From contig JAUJOD010000003.1 of NCBI GenBank assembly GCA_030447865.1, forward strand, positions 129,099-193,098: 64,000 nt of DNA. The letters run 5' to 3'. This DNA comes from Nocardioidaceae bacterium (GTDB lineage Bacteria; Actinomycetota; Actinomycetes; Propionibacteriales; Nocardioidaceae). The position numbers were made by a program, and so were the translations under genes. The notes below the pieces were generated by a model. The model ran no database searches and was not told where the DNA came from. It saw only the letters and a program-made list of their open reading frames with translations. Positions within the stretch are counted from its first letter, which is position 1, and each line of letters opens with the position of its first letter. Shown piece by piece: positions 25,356-34,465 of this stretch.

Positions 25356-26138
25356 TCAAGTTTCAGGCTGGCACGTGGGGCACCAGTACGTCACCCGCTC
25401 CATCCGTTCGACGCCACTTTCCAGCGCGCGGATCGCGGTGCCGCAGCGACGGCACGGCTGTCCCCGCCGCGCGTAGACCCACAGCCGCTGGCCCTGCCGC
25501 AGGTTGCCAGTCGTGGTCTGGTCTGCCCTGTCCTTGTTGAGCAGCAGCAGCCGGCGCGCCTTGTCGACCAACTGCGGGAGTACGTCGACCCGGCCGACCG
25601 GCGTGAACGGGCTGACGCCGAGCAGGAAGCACACCTCGGCCTTGTAGAGGTTGCCGATGCCGGCCAGGTTGCGCTGGTCGAGCAACGCCTCGCCCACGGG
25701 CCGCTCAGGGTCGGCGGTCAGCCGCTGCACGGCGCGGTCGAGCGACCAGTCGGGGCCGAGAAGGTCAGGACCGAGATGGCCGACCAGGGTGTGCTCCGCC
25801 GACCGCTCCACCACGTCGACAGCGCCGAGCCGAAAACCGACCGCCTGCCAGGTGTCGTTGGCGAGCACGACCCGGGCTTGGAAGGCTGGTGAGCGCCAGG
25901 GGGAGGAGAGCCGGTAGATGTGCCACGAGCCCTCCATCTTGAGGTGGGTGTGGACGGTGAGCTCCGGCAGTCGGGTAAGCAGATGCTTGCCCCGGCTCAC
26001 GGTCTGCTCGACCGGCTGGCCGGTGAGGTCGACCTCGGCCAGCTGCGGGACGCGGAAGTCAGTCTTCGTCAGCTCTCGCCCGCTCAGCGCCTGGTCGAGG
26101 CGGCGGGCCGTGAGCCAGACGGTGTCACCCTCGGGCAT
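25356..26138 (-). CDS. nei2: Endonuclease VIII-family DNA glycosylase (Nei2 type)
   Basis: A 260-residue Fpg/Nei-type glycosylase/AP lyase removing oxidised bases. After the initiator Met comes PEGDTVWLTARRL, giving the catalytic proline and glutamate at the N-terminus as in Nei; RGKHLLTRL and HLKMEGSW follow, the helix-two-turn-helix is LLDQRNLAGIGNLYKAEVCFL, and a zinc finger with CRRCGTAI and YWCPTC closes the protein. It lies 35 bases downstream of lhr on the same strand; nei2-lhr pairing is also known in mycobacteria, where both respond to DNA damage. It is convergent with clgR. Confidence 0.92.
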   Translation of the reverse strand: MPEGDTVWLTARRLDQALSGRELTKTDFRVPQLAEVDLTGQPVEQTVSRGKHLLTRLPELTVHTHLKMEGSWHIYRLSSPWRSPAFQARVVLANDTWQAVGFRLGAVDVVERSAEHTLVGHLGPDLLGPDWSLDRAVQRLTADPERPVGEALLDQRNLAGIGNLYKAEVCFLLGVSPFTPVGRVDVLPQLVDKARRLLLLNKDRADQTTTGNLRQGQRLWVYARRGQPCRRCGTAIRALESGVERMERVTYWCPTCQPET

Positions 26139-26173
26139 GTCGTTCCACCGTCACAGTGTCAGCGCCCCGGTCT

Positions 26174-29100
26174 CTAGGGACGTAGCCGCAGCCCGCGCGG
26201 AGTCGCATGGAACCCGGCCGCCTCCAGCGCTGACGAGAGCGCCGAGCCAAGGATGTGCTCCCCGTCGGCGCGCTCGACGGTGAGCCTGCCCAGCGCACCA
26301 TCGCGTACGGCGAGCGCGAGCGCGTCGACGGCCGGCTGGATGCGCTCTGGGTCGGAGGTGAACGTCAGCAGCGTGCGGCCGCCGCGTTCGACGTACAGCG
26401 CCAAGCAACCGTCGACGAGCACGACCACGGCGCCGGTCTTGCGCCCGGGCCGGTGGCCTGAGTTGGCGGCGTCTGCAGACCGGTCGGGCCACGGCAGCGC
26501 GGCGCCGTACGGGTTGGCCGGATCGGTCGCGGCCAGCACAAGGGCTCGCGGGGCACCGGACTCGGCGGAGTCACCTTCGGCCGCGACCGAGCGCAGCCGG
26601 TCGACGGCTCCGGCGACTCCGAACTGCGCCGCTCCGAGGCTGGCGACGAAGTACCCGCGGCGGCACCGACCGGACTCCTCGAAAGCGGACAGCACCTTGT
26701 AGACAGCGGCGAAGCCGCCGGGGGTGCGTTCGCTCGCCACCGCGCCCCGAGTCACCACACCGTGGCGTTCGAGCAGCGCCTCAGCAGCCGCGTGGGCGCG
26801 GCGGGTGGGGTCTGCCTCTCGGGGCGGTGTCAGTGACCAGCGGCCAGCAACGGTCGGTGGTCCCGTGCGCGCCGGCAGCGCCGCCCCGCGTGCAGCAGGG
26901 CGGTGCAACGCGGAGCGGCTCAGGCGGTTAGGGCCGGTGACCCGACTTCGTGGGGCGGTGCGTCGCTGGCGGTGGGCACCCCTGCCTGCGCTGAACAGCG
27001 CCCGCAACGGAGCGAGGGTGTCGTTGGTGAGGTGACCGGCCCAGGCGAGGTCCCACACGGCCGCCGCGAGCTGCTGGTCGTCGGTGGAGCCGACGGCGTC
27101 GGACAGCTGCCGGAAGAAGTAGCCGCCTCCCCCAGAGAGCACCTCCAGCACCCTGGCGTGCCCCTCGGTCAGGTCGAGCTCGACCAGATCGGGCAGCGTG
27201 AGCGCTGCCGTGTCGGCGATGTGCAGCGAGATCCACCCGTCGCCGCCAGGCAGCGCTCCCGCACCCGCCCAGAGGACTTCCCCCGCAGAGGTCAGCTCGT
27301 CGAGCATCGAGGGGGAGTAGTCAACCAGCCGGCTGCCGAGCACGAATGGCTCGAGAGCCGAGGCCGGCACGGCGCACCCAGAGAGTTGCTCGACCACAGC
27401 GAGCACGCCGTCGGCGCCCCGGAGCCGGCTGCCGATGTGTTGCCACACCGGGAGGAACCTGCCGAGCGCGGCCGGCTCGACCGGCTCGACCTGCTGACGC
27501 GCGGCCGCCAGCGAGCGTCGGCGCAACCTGCGGAGCACCTCGGCGTCGCACCACTCCGTGCCGGTGCTGCCTGGCCGGAACTCGCCGGCCACCAGGCGCC
27601 CGGCGGCCACCAGCCGGTTGAGCGCGTCGGACGCCACGGCCTGGCCCAGCCCGAAGCGCGCGGCAACGTCGGTGGTGGTGAAGGGGCCGTGGGTGCGGGC
27701 GTAGCGAGCGCACAGATCACCAAGCGGGTCGGTGACCGGCTCGGTGAACGCTTCCGGCACCCCGACGGGGACGGGTACGCCGAGCGCGTCGCGCAGCCGC
27801 GACACGTCCTCGACCGCCGCGAAGTGTTCGGTGCCGGCGATGCGGACCCGAACGGCGCGGCGTACGGCCTCGAGCTTGGCGAGGTGGTGCGGTGCGGCTA
27901 TCGGGTCGGTGCTGCGGGCGGCGATCTCCTCGCTGGTCAGCGGCCCGAGCAGGCGCAGCAGGTCAGCCGCGCCTTCGATGCCCTTGGCACGGCGGTCGTC
28001 GCTGAGGCGTTGCAGCTCGCGCTCGATCTCGTCGACGACGTCGGGGTCGAGCAGGTCACGGAGCTCTGCCCGGCCGAGCAGCTCACCGAGCAACGCGGGG
28101 TCGAGCGCCAGGGCGGCGGCCTTCCGCTCGGCCAGCGGGGAGTCGCCTTCGTAGACGAACGCGGCGACGTATCCGAACAGCAGCGACCGCGCGAACGCGC
28201 TCGGCGTTGCCGTCTCTATCTCGACGACCCGGATGCGCCGTGCCTCGATGTCGCGCATGAGCGCCACGAGCGCAGGGACGTCGTAGACGTCCTGCAGGCA
28301 CTCGCGAACCGCCTCGAGCACAATCGGGAACGAGCCGTACTTGCTGGCGACCCCGAGCAGGGCGGCTGAGCGTTGGCGCTGTTGCCACAGTGGGGACCGC
28401 TTGCCGGGATCTCGCCGGGGCAGCAGCAACGCCCGCGCCGCGCACTCACGGAAGCGGGACGCGAACAGCGCGGAGCCGCCGACCTCGGTGGTCACCAGGT
28501 CGTCGAGCTCGTCGGGCTCGAAGAGGGCGAGTGCCGCTCCGGGTGGGTCGGCGTCGGTCTCGGGGATGCGGACGACGATGCCGTCGTCACCGGCCATCGC
28601 CTGCGCGTCGACGCCGAAGCGCTCGCGCAGCCGCGCGCCGATGGCGAGCGCCCACGGGCCGTGGACGGCGGTGCCGTACGGGGAGTGCACGATGAGCCGC
28701 CAGTCGCCCAGCTCGTCGCGGCACCGCTCGACCAGCAGCAGCCGGTCGTGCGGGACGTAGCCGGTGTCGGCGCGCTGGTCGGCCAGGAACGCGACCAGGT
28801 TGGCGGCGGCGAACGCGTCGAGCCCGGCATCAGCCGCGCGGTTGACCGCCTCACCCTCCGGCAGCTTGGCCAACTCGCGCACGAAGGCGCCGACAGCGGC
28901 ACCGAGCTCGGCTGGTCGACCGAGCCCGTCGCCCTTCCAGAAGGGCAGCTTGCCGGGCACGCCGGGGGCGGGGGAGACCAGCACCCGGTCGTGGGTGATG
29001 TCCTCGATGCGCCAGCTCGACGCACCGAGCGCGAACACGTCACCGACCCGGGACTCGTACACCATCTCCTCGTCGAGCTCACCGACGCGCGACCCCGCGG

Positions 29101-30778
29101 AGGATCCGCCCGCAGGCGTTGCCTCGCCGACCAGGAACACGCCGAACAGCCCACGGTCGGGGATCGTGCCGCCGGAGGTGACCGCCAACCGTTGCGCGCC
29201 CGGTCGACCGACGAGCGTGTTGGCCACCCGGTCCCAGACGATGCGGGGCCGCAGCTCGGCGAACTCATCGGACGGGTAGCGACCGGCGAGCAGGTCGAGG
29301 GTTGCTTCGTAGGCCGACCGCGGGAGGGTTGCGAACGGGGCTGCTCGGCGTACGACGCTGAACAGCTCGTCGAGGTTCCAGGTGTCGAGGGACGTGGCGG
29401 CGACGATCTGTTGCGCGAGTACGTCGAGTGGGTTGGCCGGCACCTTCAGCGCCTCGATCTGCCCCGACCGCATGCGCTGGACGGTCACGGCGGTCTGCAC
29501 GAGGTCGGCACGGTGCTTGGGGAAGACGACGCCGCGGGAGGTCTCGCCGACCTGGTGACCGGCGCGGCCCACCCGCTGCAGCCCGCTGCCCACAGATGGT
29601 GGCGACTCGACCTGCACGACGAGGTCGACGGCGCCCATATCGATGCCGAGCTCCAGGCTCGACGTGGCGACGACGCAGGGCAGCCGACCTGTCTTGAGGT
29701 CATCCTCGATGAGGCTGCGCTGCTCTTTGCTGACCGAGCCGTGGTGGGCGCGCGCGAGCACACCGGCGGCTCCGGCCGACGTACCGCTTTGCGCCATCAT
29801 CTCGGCCGGCACGGACGGGTCGGGCAGGGCGTCACCGCGCCGCTCCGCTGCGATCTCGTTGAGCCGGGCGGTGAGCCGCTCGGCCAGCCGACGGGAGTTG
29901 GCGAAGACGATCGTCGAGTGGTGCTGCTCGATGAGGTCGACGATGCGCTCCTCGACGTGCGGCCAGATCGAGGCTCGCGGGGCGTTGCCGGCGGCCGGGC
30001 CCTCAAGGTCGTCGCCTTCGGTCAGCGTGCCCAGCTCGGTCATGTCTTCGACAGGTACGACCACCTCGAGATCCCAGTGCTTCACCGACGGCGGCGCCAC
30101 CACCTCGACCGGGTGCGCCCCGCCGAGGAACCTGGCTACCTCGTCGATCGGCCGCACGGTCGCCGACAGCCCGATGCGCTGGGCCGGTCGCTCGAGCAGC
30201 TCGTCGAGGCGCTCAAGCGACAAGGCGAGATGAGCGCCCCGCTTGGTGCCCGCAACGGCGTGGATCTCGTCGACGATCACGGTGTCGACACCACGCAGCG
30301 ACTCGCGCGCCTGTGCGGTCAGCATGAGGAACAGCGACTCCGGCGTCGTGATGAGTACGTCGGGTGGTGCGGCGCTCAGCTTGCGCCGGTCTGCGGCCGT
30401 GGTGTCACCGGATCGGACACCGACCGTGATGTCGGGGGGCCGTAAACCCAACCGGGAGGCGGTCTGCCGCAGCCCCGCCAGCGGAGCGCGCAGGTTGCGC
30501 TCGACATCGACGGCAAGGGCCTTCAGTGGGGAGACGTAGAGCACCCGGCAGCGGTGTCGCTTGTCGGCTGGCGGCGGCGATGTGGCCAACCGGTCGAGTG
30601 CCCACAAGAAGGCGGCCAGCGTCTTGCCGGAGCCGGTCGGCGCGACGACCAGCGCGTTGCGCCCGGCTGACACCGCCTGCCAGGCGCCCGTCTGGGCGGG
30701 GGTCGGCGCCGCAAAGGCAGCCGAGAACCACGCCCTCGTCACCGGCGAGAAGCCTCCGAACGCCGTCGAGTCGCGCAT
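26174..30778 (-). CDS. lhr: Large ATP-dependent DNA helicase Lhr
   Basis: A 1534-residue superfamily 2 helicase, a 3'-5' single-stranded DNA translocase of DNA repair. Motif I is APTGSGKTLAAFLWALDRL near residue 47, the DExH box is TVIVDEIHAV near 170, motif III SATVRP, and the second RecA fold has TSSLELGIDMGAVDLVVQV and QRVGRAGHQVGE. The winged-helix and Lhr-core domains follow (DVYDVPALVALMRDIEARRI) and a long C-terminal part, as in the 1500-residue mycobacterial protein. The ATG at 30778 has no ribosome-binding site, but a PafBC-like promoter places transcription start at the ATG. It is the first gene of the lhr-nei2 unit and is divergent from the Phd gene. Confidence 0.95.
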   Translation of the reverse strand: MRDSTAFGGFSPVTRAWFSAAFAAPTPAQTGAWQAVSAGRNALVVAPTGSGKTLAAFLWALDRLATSPPPADKRHRCRVLYVSPLKALAVDVERNLRAPLAGLRQTASRLGLRPPDITVGVRSGDTTAADRRKLSAAPPDVLITTPESLFLMLTAQARESLRGVDTVIVDEIHAVAGTKRGAHLALSLERLDELLERPAQRIGLSATVRPIDEVARFLGGAHPVEVVAPPSVKHWDLEVVVPVEDMTELGTLTEGDDLEGPAAGNAPRASIWPHVEERIVDLIEQHHSTIVFANSRRLAERLTARLNEIAAERRGDALPDPSVPAEMMAQSGTSAGAAGVLARAHHGSVSKEQRSLIEDDLKTGRLPCVVATSSLELGIDMGAVDLVVQVESPPSVGSGLQRVGRAGHQVGETSRGVVFPKHRADLVQTAVTVQRMRSGQIEALKVPANPLDVLAQQIVAATSLDTWNLDELFSVVRRAAPFATLPRSAYEATLDLLAGRYPSDEFAELRPRIVWDRVANTLVGRPGAQRLAVTSGGTIPDRGLFGVFLVGEATPAGGSSAGSRVGELDEEMVYESRVGDVFALGASSWRIEDITHDRVLVSPAPGVPGKLPFWKGDGLGRPAELGAAVGAFVRELAKLPEGEAVNRAADAGLDAFAAANLVAFLADQRADTGYVPHDRLLLVERCRDELGDWRLIVHSPYGTAVHGPWALAIGARLRERFGVDAQAMAGDDGIVVRIPETDADPPGAALALFEPDELDDLVTTEVGGSALFASRFRECAARALLLPRRDPGKRSPLWQQRQRSAALLGVASKYGSFPIVLEAVRECLQDVYDVPALVALMRDIEARRIRVVEIETATPSAFARSLLFGYVAAFVYEGDSPLAERKAAALALDPALLGELLGRAELRDLLDPDVVDEIERELQRLSDDRRAKGIEGAADLLRLLGPLTSEEIAARSTDPIAAPHHLAKLEAVRRAVRVRIAGTEHFAAVEDVSRLRDALGVPVPVGVPEAFTEPVTDPLGDLCARYARTHGPFTTTDVAARFGLGQAVASDALNRLVAAGRLVAGEFRPGSTGTEWCDAEVLRRLRRRSLAAARQQVEPVEPAALGRFLPVWQHIGSRLRGADGVLAVVEQLSGCAVPASALEPFVLGSRLVDYSPSMLDELTSAGEVLWAGAGALPGGDGWISLHIADTAALTLPDLVELDLTEGHARVLEVLSGGGGYFFRQLSDAVGSTDDQQLAAAVWDLAWAGHLTNDTLAPLRALFSAGRGAHRQRRTAPRSRVTGPNRLSRSALHRPAARGAALPARTGPPTVAGRWSLTPPREADPTRRAHAAAEALLERHGVVTRGAVASERTPGGFAAVYKVLSAFEESGRCRRGYFVASLGAAQFGVAGAVDRLRSVAAEGDSAESGAPRALVLAATDPANPYGAALPWPDRSADAANSGHRPGRKTGAVVVLVDGCLALYVERGGRTLLTFTSDPERIQPAVDALALAVRDGALGRLTVERADGEHILGSALSSALEAAGFHATPRGLRLRP

Positions 30779-30784
30779 GCAGCC

Positions 30785-30806
30785 ATCTTCCCCGACCCCA
30801 CCGACA
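30785..30806 (-). promoter_or_regulatory. PafBC-type (RecA-NDp-like) promoter of lhr
   Basis: On the minus strand TGTCGGTG (30806-30799), eight bases, then GAAGAT (30790-30785). The mycobacterial RecA-NDp consensus is TGTCRGTG, N8, TAnnnT; only the first base of the -10 differs. Six bases separate the -10 from the lhr ATG, giving a leaderless transcript. LexA is not needed for promoters of this type. Confidence 0.6.
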
Positions 30807-30855
30807 GTTCCGCCACGTACGCTTCTCCAGGGCCCAGGAAGTGAGGCTTCGCTAA

Positions 30856-31089
30856 ATGAAGACGATGACCTACTCCGAGTCGCGGGCCAGCTATGCAGCG
30901 GTCCTTGAATCGGTTGTCAACGACCGGGAAGAGGTCGTGGTTACCCGTGCTGGACACGCGCCCGTAGTGATCGTCGCCCTGGATTACTACGAGTCGCTCA
31001 AGGAAACGGTTCACTTGATGCGGATCCCCGAGAGTGCCCGACGACTGATGGCTTCCATTGAGCGACTTGAGGGCAGGCAGAGGCATTGA
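30856..31089 (+). CDS. Solitary Phd/YefM-family antitoxin
   Basis: 77 residues with the antitoxin fold: SESRASYAAVLESVVNDREEVVVTRAG, then the DNA-binding/dimerisation HAPVVIVALDYYESLKETVHLM and a charged C-terminal tail (ESARRLMASIERLEGRQRH) of the type that wraps the toxin. Codon 1 at 30856 or 30865. No Txe/YoeB toxin follows; the next gene is an unrelated antitoxin 82 bases on. Either the toxin was lost or the antitoxin has another partner. The similar YefM at 37652 shares the HLxRxPxxAxRL tail. Confidence 0.8.
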   Translation: MKTMTYSESRASYAAVLESVVNDREEVVVTRAGHAPVVIVALDYYESLKETVHLMRIPESARRLMASIERLEGRQRH

Positions 31090-31137
31090 GCAGCACCCGC
31101 CGGACGAGTCTCACCTTTGGACGCGTTTGAGACCTGT

Positions 31138-31172
31138 TTGTATTTGGCGCTGGTAGCGCCATAATGGCGCTA
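31138..31172 (+). promoter_or_regulatory. vapB promoter with overlapping operator palindromes
   Basis: -35 TTGTAT (31138-31143), 16 bp, -10 CATAAT (31160-31165), and the vapB ATG six bases later at 31172, giving a leaderless transcript. Perfect 9-bp arms TAGCGCCAT (31154-31162) and ATGGCGCTA (31164-31172) around a single A cover the -10 and reach the A of the start codon; a second hairpin GGCGCT-GGT-AGCGCC lies at 31146-31160. These are a likely binding site for the VapBC complex. Confidence 0.65.
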
Positions 31173-31402
31173 TGCCGAGTGTTCAGATCAAGGATGTGCC
31201 GCCAGAGGTTCACGCTGTTCTCCGCCAGCGTGCTGCGGCCTCGCACCAGTCGCTGCAGGAGTATCTGCGCGCCCGCCTCATCGACGAGGCCAGCAGACCC
31301 ACGCTCGAGGAGGTGCTTGACCGGGCCGGTGGACGGTCGGGGGGCACCGTGTCACTCAAGGATGCAGTAGAGACGCTGCGTAACGACCGTGCTCGTCGTT
31401 GA
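31172..31402 (+). CDS. vapB: VapB-type ribbon-helix-helix antitoxin
   Basis: A 76-residue FitA/Arc-type protein: PSVQIKDVPPEVHAVLRQRAAASHQSLQEYLRARLI is the ribbon-helix-helix, and the rest (RPTLEEVLDRAGGRSGG) is the toxin-binding tail. It neutralises the ribonuclease encoded next, and represses its own promoter with the toxin. The final 14 bases overlap vapC, so the two are translated together. It starts with a leaderless-type ATG directly at the promoter palindrome. Confidence 0.85.
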   Translation: MPSVQIKDVPPEVHAVLRQRAAASHQSLQEYLRARLIDEASRPTLEEVLDRAGGRSGGTVSLKDAVETLRNDRARR

Positions 31403-31790
31403 CGCAAGCGTCCTTGTAGTCGCGTTGGCTGACGATAGTTCCGATGGCGATCAGGCCCGGGCTCGCCTTCGTAGCGAGGAGCTTGCCGCGCCGCAGTTGC
31501 TCGACCTGGAGGTGGCGTCGGTTCTGCGCCGGCAGCTAAGCGTCGGATTGGTAAACGCTAGGAGAGTCGCGCTAGCACTGCGTGACCTCGCCGCCGCACC
31601 GGTTCGGCGTGCGTCACACATGCCGCTGGTGAGTCGGTGCTGGGAGTTGCGCGAGAACCTCACGATCTACGACGCGAGTTACGTCGCGCTGGCTGAGGGG
31701 TTGGAGGTCAGACTGCTGACCGGCGACACCCGGCTTGCGAGAGCACCCGGCCCACGGTGCCCCATCGAGGTGTTCCGGCCAACACGCTGA
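31389..31790 (+). CDS. vapC: VapC-type PIN-domain ribonuclease toxin
   Basis: A 133-residue PIN-domain toxin from GTG 31389. The acidic quartet expected of the fold is visible: Asp in VVDASVLVVALADD, Glu in LLDLEVASVLRR, Asp in IYDASYVALAE and Asp in LTGDTRLARA. VapC toxins cleave tRNA or rRNA when free of antitoxin. The frame overlaps the antitoxin by 14 bases. The next gene is convergent, 45 bases away. Confidence 0.88.
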   Translation: MLVVDASVLVVALADDSSDGDQARARLRSEELAAPQLLDLEVASVLRRQLSVGLVNARRVALALRDLAAAPVRRASHMPLVSRCWELRENLTIYDASYVALAEGLEVRLLTGDTRLARAPGPRCPIEVFRPTR

Positions 31791-31835
31791 GAGTGTCCAG
31801 CAACCTCAAGTTCGGCCGTTGGTGTTGCCGCCCGT

Positions 31836-33779
31836 TTACTCGCGACGGATCAGCTCGGGTCGGATCCGCGGGTTAGATGCGATCACCGTCAGCGCAGCCA
31901 CGATGGCCGAACATGCCACCGAGATGGCCGCGAGCGTCAACGTCTGCCGCCACGGTAGGTGCTCCAGGATGTCGCCGTAGGCGAGGTACGACGCGCCGGC
32001 GAGCAACCCGAGACCGATCGCGAGCACGGTGCCGCCGGCGAGCGGGATGGCCGCCTCGAGCCACTGAATCCGACGAAGGATCTGGGGGCTGACCCCGACC
32101 AGCTGCAGCGACATGACCTCTTCTCGCCGGGAGATCGCACGGTCTATTGCCGCGATCGCGAAGGAAAGCAGGCCAACCGCGAGGATGATGGCTGCGATGG
32201 CCCACACGAGCGCGCGAAGACCCGAGACGAAGTCATAGTAAGACCTACCTGGGTAAGTGGCGCCGTGGACCAGGTCAGATTCGCCAAGCTGCGCCACCGC
32301 GTCCTGCACATCTCGCCCCGGTTCTGCGACCACGACCACTTCTGCATCGGTAGTTGGCAGGTTTCGTCCGAGCCCCGATAGCGACTCAGGGAGGAACACT
32401 TGGTCGATGCCGCTTCCCAACTCAATGGACTTAGCGTCCATCAACACTTGCCTCGGGGAGGCAATGGACGCAACAAACCCTTTCGCCGTGTGATTCTTGA
32501 GAGCATGCCACCGCAGGTGGGTAGGGAAGGGTCCTGAGACCGAACCCGTGGCCGGATTGGTAAGCCACTGAGCCCGATCTTCCCGACACTGGGTTACCAA
32601 CGGAACCGCCACCCGGAGCTCCTCGCAGGTGCCGACGAGCGCCTGCAGACAGTTGGTTGGACCGAAGTCTGGACCGAGGTCGCAGGAGCTTGTCCCAAGA
32701 CGGGCGAGACTTGCTGTAGCACCGATTCCTTGGACCTTCGCCAGCCGCCGCTCAAGTGTGCTCGCGCCGGCCGTCGTCGTCGTCAGCCATCCGACTTGCC
32801 CCGCGTAGTCGATAAGGGATTGTTGCCGGTACTGCGGAGTGTCCTCGAACGCGACCACGAGTGCACGAGCGCCGGTAACGACGAAGAGACCGATCAGCAG
32901 GCCGGCGACGACCCTGCTCATGGCGGCGGGTTGGGACTGGAGCCGACGGCCCGCGATCACCAGCGTCGGGTGGCCGGCACGACGTACCAACAGGTCGGCG
33001 ACGAGGCGGACGAAGAGGGGAACCGCCAAGACCGTCCCGATACCGAGCGCGATCATGCCCGCGAACATGACCATCGCCAGTTGGTCGTACGACGGGTCCG
33101 GACCGCTCCCTGAAACAATCACATACGACGCCAGACAGACCCCCGCGAGCAGCGGTAAGAGCCGCCAGCCGCCCGGTCGGAACTGGTCGGCCCGGCGTAC
33201 GGTCGACATGACATCCCGTGCACCCATCCGCTGCGGGAACGACGACACCGCGACGACCGCCAGCGGCACCAGGGTCACCGCAAGCACGTAATCAACAACG
33301 CTCGGCCGCAAGGTGGCAGCGGTCCACTCTCGACCGGCAGGGTGCCACGCCAACAGAGCCGGCCGTGCGGCCAGAAAGACGACGACGCCTAGGACGGCGC
33401 CGACAGCCGCTGCGGCGCCGGTCTCGATCGCGGCGACCAAGCGCGTGCGCGCTGGCGAAAGGCCTAGCAGGCGGAGGTTAGCCAGCCGGCGATCCCGCAA
33501 CGAAGCGGAGAGCCGACCAGCAGTCGCAGCCAACACCAGCACCGGAACCGCGATGACACCCACCACCGAGGCCAACAGCACCTTCATGCCGGGACCGGCG
33601 AACTCGGACGGATTTAGCGCGAGCTCACTTCGGCTGATCGCGGCTACGGCGAGCAGCAGCGACGTCCCGACGGCGGCGGCTACTGCCACCATTGCCGATC
33701 GCACACCGCCGAACCGCCCGGAACCGGCGGGTGCGCCTACCCCCGCGAGGCGCAACCCCAGGCGGACAACGGGAGTCAT
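31836..33779 (-). CDS. ABC transporter permease, FtsX/MacB-like
   Basis: 647 residues with about ten membrane helices in two FtsX-like blocks. The first includes VRSAMVAVAAAVGTSLLLAVAAI, VLLASVVGVIAVPVLVLA, and VLAVTLVPLAVVAVSSF; the second LRALVWAIAAIILAVGLLSFAIAAIDR and PLAGGTVLAIGLGLLAGAS, with an outer domain of about 200 residues between (YAGQVGWLTTTTAGAS and onward). MacB-type permeases do not transport through the membrane but move outer domains, for example in drug or lipid handling. Its start overlaps the end of the ATPase gene by four bases (ATGA). Regulated with it by the PadR gene upstream. Confidence 0.85.
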   Translation of the reverse strand: MTPVVRLGLRLAGVGAPAGSGRFGGVRSAMVAVAAAVGTSLLLAVAAISRSELALNPSEFAGPGMKVLLASVVGVIAVPVLVLAATAGRLSASLRDRRLANLRLLGLSPARTRLVAAIETGAAAAVGAVLGVVVFLAARPALLAWHPAGREWTAATLRPSVVDYVLAVTLVPLAVVAVSSFPQRMGARDVMSTVRRADQFRPGGWRLLPLLAGVCLASYVIVSGSGPDPSYDQLAMVMFAGMIALGIGTVLAVPLFVRLVADLLVRRAGHPTLVIAGRRLQSQPAAMSRVVAGLLIGLFVVTGARALVVAFEDTPQYRQQSLIDYAGQVGWLTTTTAGASTLERRLAKVQGIGATASLARLGTSSCDLGPDFGPTNCLQALVGTCEELRVAVPLVTQCREDRAQWLTNPATGSVSGPFPTHLRWHALKNHTAKGFVASIASPRQVLMDAKSIELGSGIDQVFLPESLSGLGRNLPTTDAEVVVVAEPGRDVQDAVAQLGESDLVHGATYPGRSYYDFVSGLRALVWAIAAIILAVGLLSFAIAAIDRAISRREEVMSLQLVGVSPQILRRIQWLEAAIPLAGGTVLAIGLGLLAGASYLAYGDILEHLPWRQTLTLAAISVACSAIVAALTVIASNPRIRPELIRRE

Positions 33780-34465
33780 CGGGTGACGGCCGGCTGAGCG
33801 GCTAACGCACCGTCGCGCATCGTCAGCAACCGGTCGCAGTGGGCCGCGATCCGGTTTTCATGAGTCACCAGCAAGACGGTCGACCCGATCTCGTGGGCAA
33901 GGCGAAGAAGCGAGTCAAGGACCTTGTCGGCGCTGAGGGTGTCGAGGGCCCCAGTCGGTTCGTCGGCGAAGATCACCGGCGGCGCATGCACGAGTGCCCG
34001 CGCGACCGCAGCCCGCTGGGCCTGGCCGCCGGATACCGCACCGGCTCTGCGCTCCGACACGTCCGCCACCTCCAGCCTGTCCAGCAGCCCGAGCGCTCGA
34101 CGTCTGGCCTCTGCAGTCCGTTCACCGAGTAGCTGCAGGGGCAGCATCACGTTCTCGAGCAAGGTCAACTCCGGGATCAGGTTTCCGAACTGAAACACCA
34201 TCCCCATCCGGGACAGCCGGTACTGACTACGCTCGCGTTCTGACATGGTGTCGAGACGTACTCCGGCAACCCTCGCCTCGCCGCTGTCGGGCTTGAGGAC
34301 GCCGGCCAGACAGTGCAGCAACGAGGACTTGCCCGATCCCGAAGGACCCATCAGGGCCACCGACTCGCCGGACCAACACGCCAGGCTCACCCCACGCAGA
34401 GCAGGCGTCTGGCCATACGACAGGTGGATGTCGCGGCCGTCGATGAGAGGCGTTGAGTTGGTCAT
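33776..34465 (-). CDS. ABC transporter ATP-binding protein, LolD/MacB-like
   Basis: 229 residues with all ABC motifs: Walker A GPSGSGKSSLLH, the Q-loop FQFGNLIPELTLLENVMLP, signature VSGGQAQRAAVARALV, Walker B VIFADEPTGALD and the H-loop LLVTHENRIAA. Pairs with the FtsX-like permease that follows. It overlaps the PadR gene upstream by four bases (34462-34465). The cluster order PadR, ATPase, permease is a common drug- or peptide-responsive exporter in Gram-positives. Confidence 0.94.
   Translation of the reverse strand: MTNSTPLIDGRDIHLSYGQTPALRGVSLACWSGESVALMGPSGSGKSSLLHCLAGVLKPDSGEARVAGVRLDTMSERERSQYRLSRMGMVFQFGNLIPELTLLENVMLPLQLLGERTAEARRRALGLLDRLEVADVSERRAGAVSGGQAQRAAVARALVHAPPVIFADEPTGALDTLSADKVLDSLLRLAHEIGSTVLLVTHENRIAAHCDRLLTMRDGALAAQPAVTR

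Noticed and set aside
28373-30445. Long open frame (about 690 codons) antisense to lhr
   Set aside because: It mirrors the helicase gene's codon bias in a GC-rich genome; its translation is rich in low-complexity Arg, Gly and Gln and has no domain.
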